A stretch of 64,000 nt of DNA from contig NZ_CACXNW010000003.1 in assembly GCF_902769175.1 (NCBI RefSeq), positions 62,001 to 126,000 on the forward strand, written 5' to 3'. The stretch is from an uncultured Methanobrevibacter sp. GTDB taxonomy: Archaea; Methanobacteriota; Methanobacteria; Methanobacteriales; Methanobacteriaceae. Both the position numbers and the translations under genes were made by a program. Numbering within the stretch: position 1 is the stretch's first letter; every line of letters begins with the position of its first letter. The notes beneath the pieces were generated by a model that was not told the origin of the DNA, ran no database searches, and saw nothing but the letters and a program-made list of their open reading frames with translations. Positions 1-8,650 of this stretch are shown in pieces.

Positions 1-2
1 AT

Positions 3-17
3 CATTCTAATTCCTCC
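3..17 (-). promoter_or_regulatory. Ribosome binding site and start codon of a gene leaving the left edge
   Basis: On the minus strand a strong GGAGG (positions 17 to 13) lies seven bases before an ATG (5 to 3). The spacing is ideal for translation initiation, so a gene probably begins here and continues outside the window. It would be the next gene downstream of the MATE exporter and could be cotranscribed with it. Only the start codon is visible, so the product cannot be guessed. Confidence 0.5.
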
Positions 18-64
18 ACATTAAATGAACTGTTGGAACATCACCATCTATTTCCTTCACAAGA

Positions 65-1450
65 TTATGATGCAATAGCTTCATTATCATTCTTTGCTCC
101 TTTAATCAATCTGCTGATATACCACTCAATGGCAGCATAACCGATTAGAGAACCAATTCCACCACCTAAAAGCATACCACAGTAGATTCCAAATTCTCCC
201 ATATTGAATACAAATCCTAATAAATAGGAAAATATGAGAACCAATATGAATTCCCTAAATGCAGTTATACCAAAGGAGATTGTTCCCTTTCCAATTCCTT
301 GGAAAACATTAGCGGCACTTGCACCAAATGGAACATAAAGGATGAACAGGCACATTATCTGTATAAAGCTTGTAATCAAAGGCTCTAATTGTGCACTGCT
401 TTCTGAATATGAGAATACAAATGCAATTTGGTTTGCAAATACATTCAATAAAATGCAAACTATAATTGATGCAATCAATGCAACCTTAACAGCACATCTT
501 GCAGTGACCCTTAGATTCTCGTACTTGCCAGCTCCAAATGCCACCCCTGCAACTGAAATTGAAGCAGTACCAATACCAATAGCTGGAAGCATACCTACTG
601 TTATTATTCTCCAACCTGCAGTATAAACAGCAACAGCAATAGGTCCTGAAACTAATGTAAGCATGTAATTGACCACTATGGTTAATGCAGACAATATCAA
701 TTGCTCTAAACTGGCAGGAATACCTACAACTAAAATGTCCTTATACATTGACAAGTCATTGTGGAAGCTTTCCCTATTGTATTCAAGGTATGTGTCCCTT
801 TTTATAAGCATCCAATAAAGCATAGCGGCAAGGGAAAGAAAGTGTGCAATAATGGTTGCCCATGCAGCACCTGCCACACCTAAGCCAAATACATAAATGA
901 AAATAGGATCTATGAACATGTTTATGATAGCTGTGATTGCAATAGGCAATGTTGCCCTTTTAACATCTCCTTCAGCCCTAAATGCTCCACCAAAGATAGG
1001 AGGAAGCAAGACTGCAAATGAAAAGGCAAAAATTATTTGTCCATATTGAATGGCATAATACAAAACGCTTGATGCTCCCATCAACTTAAGCAATGGCTCT
1101 AAAAATATAAGCAAAATTGCAGCAACAAATATGGAAATTATTATTCCTAAAATCAGGTTATGTATCGCAGCATTGTTTGCTGAAGATTTATTTTCAGCAC
1201 CGATATAACGGGAAATAAGGGAATTTCCCCCTGCACCGATACCATTTCCAATTCCAACAAGCACCATGAATAATGGTGTTATGTACCCAAGTGCAGCAAG
1301 TGGGTCTGGACCAAGTCCTGCAACCCATATACTGTCAATAATGTTGTTTGCAAATATTAAGAGCATACTTGCAATAATAGGTAGTGATAATTTGTTAATG
1401 GCCTTTTTAGGGTCTCCTGTAATCATTTCAATATTTGAATTTTTTTCCAT
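65..1450 (-). CDS. MATE family efflux transporter
   Basis: A 461-residue multidrug and toxin extrusion (MATE) family membrane protein, which exports small organic compounds in exchange for Na+ or H+. The translation is hydrophobic throughout, consistent with the usual 12 helices. It begins with a short polar N-terminus and then the helix around 'LSLPIIASMLLIFANNIIDS', with the family's internal pseudo-repeat of two six-helix halves. Length matches the family. The ATG is preceded by AGAGGCAAG. The 229 bases upstream carry a twin palindrome around a TATA-like box, so control by a dimeric repressor (MarR-like, for example) is likely. The substrate is unknown. A second MATE protein at 39667 lies in the peptide-synthetase island. 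Confidence 0.93.
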   Translation of the reverse strand: MEKNSNIEMITGDPKKAINKLSLPIIASMLLIFANNIIDSIWVAGLGPDPLAALGYITPLFMVLVGIGNGIGAGGNSLISRYIGAENKSSANNAAIHNLILGIIISIFVAAILLIFLEPLLKLMGASSVLYYAIQYGQIIFAFSFAVLLPPIFGGAFRAEGDVKRATLPIAITAIINMFIDPIFIYVFGLGVAGAAWATIIAHFLSLAAMLYWMLIKRDTYLEYNRESFHNDLSMYKDILVVGIPASLEQLILSALTIVVNYMLTLVSGPIAVAVYTAGWRIITVGMLPAIGIGTASISVAGVAFGAGKYENLRVTARCAVKVALIASIIVCILLNVFANQIAFVFSYSESSAQLEPLITSFIQIMCLFILYVPFGASAANVFQGIGKGTISFGITAFREFILVLIFSYLLGFVFNMGEFGIYCGMLLGGGIGSLIGYAAIEWYISRLIKGAKNDNEAIAS

Positions 1451-1535
1451 TGCTTGCCTCTTTATAAATAAATAAAAAAATAATAAAATAATAATTTTGA
1501 TAATAAGATAATTGAATAATTAATGCAAAGTATAT

Positions 1536-1580
1536 AACACTTGCATATGCAATTGTCCTATACTTGTATATGCAAGTGTT
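1536..1580 (-). promoter_or_regulatory. Twin palindromic operator over the MATE promoter
   Basis: Two 17-base arms, AACACTTGCATATGCAA (1536-1552) and TTGTATATGCAAGTGTT (1564-1580), form an inverted repeat with one mismatch around an 11-base centre. Each arm contains a 12-base palindrome: TTGCATATGCAA (1541-1552) is perfect and TTGTATATGCAA (1564-1575) has one mismatch. The two palindromes start 23 bases apart, about two helical turns. On the minus strand, TATA-like stretches lie at about 1531-1538 and 1581-1590, so bound protein would occlude the promoter. Binding by a MarR or similar winged-helix dimer is inference. Confidence 0.7.
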
Positions 1581-1679
1581 GATATATAAAAGTTTTGATT
1601 ATTAAAAATATGAAGAAATTCTAAAATCAGTAAAATTAGAAAAAAAATAAAAAAAGAATAGTTTAAAATATTATTTAAA

Positions 1680-2678
1680 CTATTTTAAAGCTTCCTCTAC
1701 AGCTACTGCAACAGCAACTGTTGCACCTACCATAGGGTTATTGCCCATACCGATTAATCCCATCATTTCCACGTGGGCAGGTACGGAACTTGAACCAGCA
1801 AATTGAGCATCAGAATGCATTCTTCCTAAAGTGTCAGTCATACCATAGGAAGCAGGACCTGCTGCCATATTGTCTGGGTGCAAGGTTCTTCCAGTTCCTC
1901 CACCAGATGCAACAGAGAAGTATTTTTTGCCTTCAAGAACACATTCCTTCTTATAGGTTCCAGCAACTGGGTGTTGGAATCTTGTAGGGTTGGTTGAGTT
2001 ACCTGTGATTGATACATCAACACCTTCAAGGTGCATGATAGCTACACCTTCCCTTACATCGTCAGCACCGTAACATCTTACTTTAGCTCTTTCACCATCA
2101 GAATAAGCCTTTTCTCTAACCACTTTCACTTCACCAGTGAAATAGTCAAATTCAGTTTGAACATAAGTGAATCCATTGATTCTTGAGATGATTAAAGCTG
2201 CATCTTTTCCAAGCCCATTTAATATAACTCTTAAAGGCTCTTTTCTAACCTTATTTGCAGAGTTTGCAATACCAATTGCACCTTCTGCTGCAGCAAAACT
2301 TTCGTGACCTGCTAAAAATGCAAAACACTCGGTTTCATCACTTAAAAGCATTGAAGCAAGGTTTCCGTGACCTAAACCTACTTTTCTATCATCTGCTACA
2401 CTTCCAGGAATACAGAATGCCTGCAATGCTTCACCGATTGCAGTTGCTGCATCACTTGCCTTTTTGCAGTCCTTTTTGATTGCAATAGCTGCACCTAAAG
2501 TGTAAGCCCAACAAGCGTTTTCAAAACAGATTGGCTGAACAGACTTTACAATTTCATAAGGGTCAAACCCTTTTTCATTACAGATTGCCTTAGCTTCTTC
2601 AAGATCTTTAATGCCGTATTTTTCAAGGACTGGAACAATTTGATCTATTCTTCTTTCATAACTTTCAAATAAACTCAT
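1680..2678 (-). CDS. GGGtGRT family protein
   Basis: A 332-residue protein of the GGGtGRT family, named for the motif seen near residue 255 in 'ASGGGTGRTLHPDNMAAGP'. The C-terminus is glycine- and alanine-rich ('MGLIGMGNNPMVGATVAVAV'). The biochemical function of the family is not established. The gene starts 11 bases after the stop of the NifU-like gene and has a clear AGGAGGAATAATC-ATG start, so the two form an operon. The pairing suggests a role in Fe-S cluster or metal-sulfur metabolism, but that is inference from context. Confidence 0.88.
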   Translation of the reverse strand: MSLFESYERRIDQIVPVLEKYGIKDLEEAKAICNEKGFDPYEIVKSVQPICFENACWAYTLGAAIAIKKDCKKASDAATAIGEALQAFCIPGSVADDRKVGLGHGNLASMLLSDETECFAFLAGHESFAAAEGAIGIANSANKVRKEPLRVILNGLGKDAALIISRINGFTYVQTEFDYFTGEVKVVREKAYSDGERAKVRCYGADDVREGVAIMHLEGVDVSITGNSTNPTRFQHPVAGTYKKECVLEGKKYFSVASGGGTGRTLHPDNMAAGPASYGMTDTLGRMHSDAQFAGSSSVPAHVEMMGLIGMGNNPMVGATVAVAVAVEEALK

Positions 2679-2689
2679 GATTATTCCTC

Positions 2690-3382
2690 CTATTCCTTCC
2701 TTGGATCAATTTTTTTAACAGCATCTTCAAATCTGCCATATTGACCGCTTGCCTTTTCAATAGCTTCCATTGGATCTGTTCCATCTTTGATTAGGTCAAG
2801 CATAATTCCCAAACTGATGTATTTGTATCCAATGATTTCATCATCTTCATCAAGACCTATTTCAGTAATGTAACCTTCAGTAAGCTCTAAATATCTTGGT
2901 CCTTTTGCTTTTGTTGAATAAATGGTTCCAACTTGGGACCTGTGACCTTTTCCTAAGTCTTCAAGTCCAGCTCCAATTGGAAGACCACCTTCAGAGAATG
3001 CTGATTGGGTTCTACCATATACAATCTGCAGGAATAGTTCACGCATAGCTGTGTTGATTGCATCACATACAAGGTCTGTATTCAATGCTTCAAGGATTGT
3101 CTTCCCAACAAGAATTTCACCAGCCATAGCTGCAGAATGAGTCATACCAGAGCATCCAATAGTTTCAACCAATGCCTCTTCAATGATACCATCCTTAACA
3201 TTTAATGTTAATTTACAGCATCCTTGTTGAGGTGCACACCATCCGATACCGTGAGTGAGTCCGGAAATGTCACTTATTTCCTTGGATTTTACCCATCTTC
3301 CCTCTTCAGGAATAGGTGCAGGACCATGGTCTGCTCCCTTATGAACAGGACACATATTTTCAATTTCTTTTGAGTAAATCAT
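2690..3382 (-). CDS. NifU-like iron-sulfur cluster assembly scaffold protein
   Basis: About 230 residues related to the IscU/NifU scaffold fold, with conserved-looking cysteines in 'GWCAPQQGCC' and 'ETIGCSGMTHSAAMAG' and a third in 'TDLVCDAIN'. Scaffolds of this kind hold a nascent Fe-S cluster before transfer to apoproteins. A GTG four codons upstream (3394) is also in frame, but it overlaps the GGAGAT ribosome binding site that serves the ATG at 3382, so the ATG is preferred. It is the first gene of a two-gene operon with the GGGtGRT protein. Confidence 0.85.
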   Translation of the reverse strand: MIYSKEIENMCPVHKGADHGPAPIPEEGRWVKSKEISDISGLTHGIGWCAPQQGCCKLTLNVKDGIIEEALVETIGCSGMTHSAAMAGEILVGKTILEALNTDLVCDAINTAMRELFLQIVYGRTQSAFSEGGLPIGAGLEDLGKGHRSQVGTIYSTKAKGPRYLELTEGYITEIGLDEDDEIIGYKYISLGIMLDLIKDGTDPMEAIEKASGQYGRFEDAVKKIDPRKE

Positions 3383-3572
3383 TTCAATCTCCACTTAAAA
3401 ATCTTAAAATTATATTAAAATTATTTAAATTATTAAAAATGATAATAAAAAATTTAATAATTTTATAATCAATATGTAATTATATTTGTTTTATTCAGTA
3501 TATAATATTTGATTTTTAAAATTTGGAAGTGAAATTTAAAATTAAAAAAAGAAAAAAGAGAAGAAAACTAAT

Positions 3573-4193
3573 TTATATAAAAACTAAAATTGAAGTATAA
3601 AACAAGTAAATAGCACCAATAATAATCAATACAGAAAATACTTTTGGAACATAACTTGCCTTGGAAATCAATTTCTCCAAATCTATTTTTGAAATTGCCA
3701 AACATAAGACAAGCAAAGTCAATGCAAATCCCAGCACATAGATAATTATGTTTCCAACTGCATATAATGGACTGTTTGAACTTACAAGCAATGTTATAAG
3801 TGAAATGAGATAAGCGCTATAGCAATCTGCCCAAGCGATTGATGTAAAAAATCCTAAAGCAAATGAATTAAGAACTCCACCACCTGATTTGGCACTGATT
3901 GATTTAAATGACAGATTATAATCAAAAAACATCAATATTCCTATAATCAATAATAGAACTGCAGCAATGAGCCTTACATATATGATGTACCTATAGAGCA
4001 TAGCTGTAAAGAATCCAGTCATGAATATGATTATTGTGAAAATGCTGAATAGACCTAATATAAAAGACAATATCTCTGCTTTTGATTTGGTCTTTAAACT
4101 AAAGCCTACAATTATTGGTATGGTAGGTATGATGCAAGGAGACAATATTGAAGCCACCCCTGTGAAAAATGAAATAATCGGCATTATCCCCAT
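3573..4193 (-). CDS. CcdA/DsbD-type transmembrane electron carrier
   Basis: A roughly 206-residue integral membrane protein with about six hydrophobic segments, matching the cytochrome c biogenesis CcdA / DsbD-beta family that moves reducing equivalents across the membrane to thioredoxin-like partners. A proline-flanked cysteine occurs in 'ASILSPCIIPTIPIIVGF' near the N-terminus, and a second in 'SIAWADCYSAYLIS', the pair expected for a transmembrane dithiol. An ATG at 4193 after AAGGGAGATTTTAAA is preferred to an upstream in-frame TTG. It lies 25 bases downstream of the thioredoxin-like gene, evidently an operon of donor and acceptor. Confidence 0.87.
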   Translation of the reverse strand: MGIMPIISFFTGVASILSPCIIPTIPIIVGFSLKTKSKAEILSFILGLFSIFTIIIFMTGFFTAMLYRYIIYVRLIAAVLLLIIGILMFFDYNLSFKSISAKSGGGVLNSFALGFFTSIAWADCYSAYLISLITLLVSSNSPLYAVGNIIIYVLGFALTLLVLCLAISKIDLEKLISKASYVPKVFSVLIIIGAIYLFYTSILVFI

Positions 4194-4218
4194 TTTAAAA
4201 TCTCCCTTCAATCAAATA

Positions 4219-4869
4219 TTAATTACTGATATCTTTCAAATGAGGCAAATATTCCTCTGGAGGTTCAAAACCATCAATTCTACCTAATTCCCTAGCATTT
4301 TCATCAAAAACGACTGTTGTAGGAGTTCCATGAATATTTAATTGAGATGAAAGCTCTGGACTTTCACTTGTATCTGTAATCAATATAATATAATTATCAT
4401 TTATTTCCTTTTGAACACTAGCATCTGTTAAGGTGTCTTCCTTGAGATACTCACAATAGATACATGCAGCTCCATCAAATATGATCATTACATTCCTATG
4501 GTGTGCCTTAGCATCCTTGAATGCCTTATCCAAATCATTGCAGAAATACAATCCATTAATGAAAGATCTATCATAATATTTGGAATCATAATTCATCTTT
4601 TTATCTACACTGTCTTTCTCTTTCATCTTTTTATCCGCATTGTCTTTTTCTTTAGAACTGGATTTTTTAATAGAGTCTGCATGAGTATCATTAGAATCTA
4701 CTAAGCAACTACCATTTTCACAATCGGACTGATTTAGATTTCCAGAATCAGAAACAGGTATTAGAGTCATTGAATCATCAAAAGAAGTAGGAGCCTCCAC
4801 TACCATAATAATTCCGCATACAAAAACAAGAGCTACAATCATAATAAAAATAAGTTTAAATTTTCCCAT
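4219..4869 (-). CDS. Membrane-anchored thioredoxin-like protein
   Basis: About 216 residues: a hydrophobic N-terminal anchor or signal (from 'MGKFKLIFIMIVALVFVCG'), a low-complexity lysine/aspartate/serine linker with near-repeats of 'KEKDxxDKKM', then a thioredoxin fold with active site 'CIYC' and the cis-proline segment 'NIHGTPTTVVFD'. It resembles DsbD C-terminal/TlpA-like proteins acting outside the membrane. The reading frame extends 46 codons upstream to 5007, but GGGGGAGATATC directly before the ATG at 4869 and the signal-like start make 4869 the start. It is cotranscribed with the CcdA-type gene, its probable electron source. Substrates are unknown. Confidence 0.87.
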   Translation of the reverse strand: MGKFKLIFIMIVALVFVCGIIMVVEAPTSFDDSMTLIPVSDSGNLNQSDCENGSCLVDSNDTHADSIKKSSSKEKDNADKKMKEKDSVDKKMNYDSKYYDRSFINGLYFCNDLDKAFKDAKAHHRNVMIIFDGAACIYCEYLKEDTLTDASVQKEINDNYIILITDTSESPELSSQLNIHGTPTTVVFDENARELGRIDGFEPPEEYLPHLKDISN

Positions 4870-5089
4870 GATATCTCCCCCAAACTTATTATGTACATGG
4901 TTATTTAAATAATTTTCTAAATAAATAAAAGGATTTGATAAAAAGGAAAAAACTGAACTTTTGATTTTAAGGAAAAAACTAAACCTATTATTTCTAAAAT
5001 ATGTCACAGCTTAGGAAATATAAAGAAAAAAAAGATATTAAAAATTTAAAAGAAGATAAGCAAATAAAAAAAGAAATAGAATAAAAAAA

Positions 5090-5683
5090 TTATTCTAAAC
5101 TTACAAAGTTCTTAAGTATTTTCAAACCTGGCTCTCCACTTTTTTCTGGGTGGAACTGTGTTGCAAATACATTATCCTTTGAAACTGCAGCAGTTACATC
5201 AAATCCATAATCCGCTGTTGCAGATAGATTTTCAGTATCATCAAGGACTGCATGATAAGAATGTACAAAGTAAAAGTCCTTGCCATCTACTCCATCTAAA
5301 ATAGGACAATTCTTTGTTTGTCTGATTTGATTCCAACCCATATGAGGTATTTTTCTACCTTCAGGAATCTTTGCAACATGTCCTTTGAAGATATCGAGTC
5401 CTTTTACACCGGGAGATTCTTCACTTGAAGATAAAAGAACCTGAAGTCCTAAACAGATACCTAAAAATGGCTTTCCATCATCGATATGCTCAAAAATAAC
5501 ATCCTTATACGGTTCAATGTTTTCCATAGCAGTCCCAAAAGCACCTACACCTGGAAGAACAAGATGTTTTGCATTTGCTATTTCAGCAGGATCATCAGTA
5601 ATAATTGCCTTTGAGCCTATCTTTTTAAAGCTATTAGAAATGCTTCTAAGATTTCCACTTTTATAATCAATAATTGTAATCAT
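5090..5683 (-). CDS. hisH: Imidazole glycerol phosphate synthase glutaminase subunit HisH
   Basis: A 197-residue class I glutamine amidotransferase that supplies ammonia to HisF in the fifth step of histidine synthesis. The nucleophile elbow is 'GICLGLQ' (Cys77), and the His and Glu of the triad are in 'FHPEKS' (about 178 and 180). The oxyanion strand 'LPGVGAFG' is present. Length is standard for the family. It stands alone here, without other his genes, as is common in Methanobacteriales. A GTAGGT lies before the ATG. Confidence 0.95.
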   Translation of the reverse strand: MITIIDYKSGNLRSISNSFKKIGSKAIITDDPAEIANAKHLVLPGVGAFGTAMENIEPYKDVIFEHIDDGKPFLGICLGLQVLLSSSEESPGVKGLDIFKGHVAKIPEGRKIPHMGWNQIRQTKNCPILDGVDGKDFYFVHSYHAVLDDTENLSATADYGFDVTAAVSKDNVFATQFHPEKSGEPGLKILKNFVSLE

Positions 5684-5856
5684 AAAATTACCTACAAAAT
5701 TTGAATTAAATCCTTTATTAAAGTTTAATCTAATAAGTTACAATTTGAAATTAGATTGTTTTTAAGTTTAATATATTAAACTATTTTTAGAAAAAATTAT
5801 TCTATAATTTAAATTAAAATAACGATTAATTAAAATGATAGATAATCAAATAAACA

Positions 5857-6975
5857 TTAATTTTCTTCTAGCTCCCATTCAATTACTGAACGTATCATCA
5901 TACCAAAGTCTGAATCAACTATGCTATCTATACCTAATGTCTTAGAATGAGCATCTAATTCAGCTATCACATGACTGTAGCCTAATTCATTAAGTGGCTG
6001 AACAAGTCTTGGACCGTCTGTAACTGCAATGGTTTCACAGTCAAGCTCCTCTACATACAATGCATGTGGAACACCTGCAACAATGACCAAATCAGGATTG
6101 ATTTCTTTAAGATATTCCTCTGCCTTTCTTGGAGTGATTGGATATTCATCTAATCCTCCGGTAATGTATTCAATATCAATTCCAGTTTCATTTAATTCTT
6201 TGGTAATATTTACTGCATGCTGTCTTATTCTTGGAAGACCTATGTTTTCATCCAAATTAGCTATGAAATGAAGATTTTCAATATCCTTGTTTGAATTTAT
6301 ATTAGAATCATCAAATAATCTTGAAAAGTCACAATTTAGAATATCTGCAAAGAGATAGGAAGTTTCTTTTTTCGCATTCAATACAAATGCAACATTTTTA
6401 CCTTCTTTAACCGCATTTACAATGATTTTTGCAACTTTTTCCTTATTGTCTCCAAAATTAGGCTTGATGTATTTGCCTTGAGCCATACCACGAGTCTTTT
6501 CAACATGTGTTGCAAGCCTTAGCATTTCATTTTGACGGTCTGCCTCTTCTTGAGGAATTACATCATATTCAACAGCAGCGTTAAGCACTGCAATAGCACC
6601 TTCTGTATTGTCTCCTTCACCGAAACCACCATGGGATTCCACTGGCAAAACAACACAATCAAGGCCAAGGTTTTCAATTGGCTCTTTTAAGTCTTCACCA
6701 ATAATCATACTTGCACAGGTTCCTACGATTCCTATCAATTTTGGATTAAAGGTATCATAAGTCTCTTGCAAGGTTTCTTCAAGCTTTTCTGCAGCTCCCA
6801 ATATAAAATCATTTTCAGCCATAGCTGTTGTAACAACCCTTACTCCATCACTTTCAAGAAGCCTGCCGGTTCTAAAGCAACAGCCATGAGGACCATGCAT
6901 GATGATTACATCTGCATTTAAATCCCTTAAAGTGTATAAGGAAGCAGCAATTGGACTTGGACGTGGATGCATCAT
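5857..6975 (-). CDS. cfbD: Ni-sirohydrochlorin a,c-diamide reductive cyclase subunit CfbD
   Basis: A 372-residue nitrogenase NifD-like protein. With CfbC it carries out the six-electron reduction and ring closure that converts Ni-sirohydrochlorin a,c-diamide toward coenzyme F430, the cofactor of methyl-coenzyme M reductase. Probable cluster-ligand cysteines are in 'HGPHGCCF' (about 32-33) and '[14 protein letters not shown]' (about 93). The N-terminus '[16 protein letters not shown]' and the length fit CfbD rather than true NifD. AGGTGA precedes the ATG. No cfbC is nearby. This gene is the clearest marker that the host is a methanogen. Confidence 0.9.
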   Translation of the reverse strand: MMHPRPSPIAASLYTLRDLNADVIIMHGPHGCCFRTGRLLESDGVRVVTTAMAENDFILGAAEKLEETLQETYDTFNPKLIGIVGTCASMIIGEDLKEPIENLGLDCVVLPVESHGGFGEGDNTEGAIAVLNAAVEYDVIPQEEADRQNEMLRLATHVEKTRGMAQGKYIKPNFGDNKEKVAKIIVNAVKEGKNVAFVLNAKKETSYLFADILNCDFSRLFDDSNINSNKDIENLHFIANLDENIGLPRIRQHAVNITKELNETGIDIEYITGGLDEYPITPRKAEEYLKEINPDLVIVAGVPHALYVEELDCETIAVTDGPRLVQPLNELGYSHVIAELDAHSKTLGIDSIVDSDFGMMIRSVIEWELEEN

Positions 6976-7091
6976 TTTTATTCACCTAATAATAATTAAC
7001 AAATTTTAAATAAACTGTGAATTTTAAAAACATTAATAAAATATTAATAAATAAACTCTGAATTTTAAAAATATCAATTTATTTTAATAAA

Positions 7092-8279
7092 TTAATGAGT
7101 TACAATCTTAATAATATCTCTGTCTTGAAGTTCATAATCACTTGCAATTCTCATGCTCTTTCTTGCATCAACTGCATGCATAAACTTGTCACCTATATCT
7201 GTGTGAATGATATATGCAAATTCACGTGGAGTGGATCCTTTAGGAACTAAGAAAGCATCTGGAAGCACATTTCCCTTTTGGTCTGTTAGCTTATGCTCAT
7301 CTCCTACAGGATAAACAACAATCATGTTTAAAAGATCAAATACTGCAGTATTCAATGCCTTTTGGATTCCAGTGCTGCCATAAACATCAAGAATATTTGT
7401 TTGAATATATTCTAAAGCCTTAATCTGATTGGCATTTAACTTGCTTTCATCTATGATTTCAAAACTGCTGTCTCCTGAAATGTAGGAAATCAATCCTGCC
7501 CTAGTAGCATTCATAAGTGCAAGCTCGGATTCAGCAGATGTTGGAATTACACGAGGATACTTTTCCTGCATTCTTTCAATATTTTCATGTGCTCCAGGTA
7601 AATCTGCATTATTTGCAATGACAAGGGAAGGTTTTGCAATATTCAAGAGATTGCGTACAAATTCAATAAGGTCTTCATCTTCCCATTTGCCGTAATCAGG
7701 ACTGACTGTTCTTAAGGCTTCAATTACATCTTCAATTAAAATTCCAGTACCAGACAATTGGTCAAAAAGGACCTTTGAAATGTCCAAATGTTCAGCTTCA
7801 ACCTTACGGATAAGCCTTACCCAATTCTTGCTTACGATTCCATACATCCACATGACAATTTCATGCTCTAAAAATTCGATGTCTTCCAATGGGTCATGTG
7901 AACCAGGATCAACAGGGTTTCCTTCTGCATCAGTAGACCCTGAAGCATCGATTACATGAATGAAAACTTTAGCTTGCATCAAGTCATCCAAGAACTTGTT
8001 TCCGAGTCCCTTTCCTTCGTGAGCACCTGGAACAAGTCCTGCCACATCTATCAATTCTATAGGAATCAATCTTGTTCCGTCAATGCATTGAGAGTTGTGT
8101 GGATTGCAAGTGACATTCATTTCCTTACAGGGGCATTCGCTTAAAACATGGGCAACAGCCTTATTTGCATCTATGGTTGTAAATGGATAGTTTGCCATTT
8201 CCACTTGAGATGCAGTAGCTGAATTAAAAAATGAGGATTTTCCTACATTTGGTTTACCAGTAACTGCAATTTGAAGCAT
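7092..8279 (-). CDS. YchF/Obg-family redox-regulated ATPase
   Basis: A 395-residue P-loop protein of the YchF subfamily of Obg-like GTPases. The Walker A region 'GKPNVGKSS' is at about residues 8-16 and the G3 motif 'DVAG' at about 70-73. An archaeal-type helical insertion follows, and a C-terminal TGS domain ('[21 protein letters not shown]' region) closes the protein. YchF proteins bind ribosomes and preferentially hydrolyse ATP. GGAATGAT lies upstream of the ATG. The gene is complete, with nothing odd. Confidence 0.93.
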   Translation of the reverse strand: MLQIAVTGKPNVGKSSFFNSATASQVEMANYPFTTIDANKAVAHVLSECPCKEMNVTCNPHNSQCIDGTRLIPIELIDVAGLVPGAHEGKGLGNKFLDDLMQAKVFIHVIDASGSTDAEGNPVDPGSHDPLEDIEFLEHEIVMWMYGIVSKNWVRLIRKVEAEHLDISKVLFDQLSGTGILIEDVIEALRTVSPDYGKWEDEDLIEFVRNLLNIAKPSLVIANNADLPGAHENIERMQEKYPRVIPTSAESELALMNATRAGLISYISGDSSFEIIDESKLNANQIKALEYIQTNILDVYGSTGIQKALNTAVFDLLNMIVVYPVGDEHKLTDQKGNVLPDAFLVPKGSTPREFAYIIHTDIGDKFMHAVDARKSMRIASDYELQDRDIIKIVTH

Positions 8280-8650
8280 ATTATCATTCCTAATTATTAT
8301 AAATGTAAATTTAATTAAATTTTTATTAATTTTTGTAATTTTTAAATGATTAAAATTTAGTTTATTTGAATTTTAAATAAACTTTTAATTATTATAATAC
8401 TTTATTATATCTATTTTACAAAGTATAAAAAATTATTTAAAAAATAGTTTCATAATTATGAAACAGAAAAATGATATGAAGATAATATAATGCAGAGAAA
8501 ATAACTGTTTGATAAGATCAGATATAAAATATATTATAGTGTAGATGGATATTTTGCTAAATATAACCCACTATAGATTATAAAACAACACATCATCTAC
8601 ACTAATCAGGTACAATATTGTATGTGTTTGATATGATCTTGATGCAATCA
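8280..8650. other. Gene-free interval with a 10-bp inverted repeat
   Basis: This AT-rich interval lies between the start of the YchF gene and the 3' end of adhesin 1. AGTGTAGATG (8539-8548) and CATCTACACT (8594-8603) are exact reverse complements around 45 bases. The structure lies about 50-110 bases beyond the adhesin stop and could help end its transcript, or be a remnant of a small element. The rest holds the presumed ychF promoter. No ORF for an immunity-type protein was seen. Confidence 0.45.

Noticed and set aside
4870-5007. Upstream extension of the thioredoxin-like gene by 46 codons
   Set aside because: The extension is not conserved-looking, and a strong ribosome binding site with a signal-anchor start is at 4869.
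8280-8650. Immunity gene for a toxin-like adhesin 1 tail
   Set aside because: No ORF of useful length with a ribosome binding site occurs in the interval.
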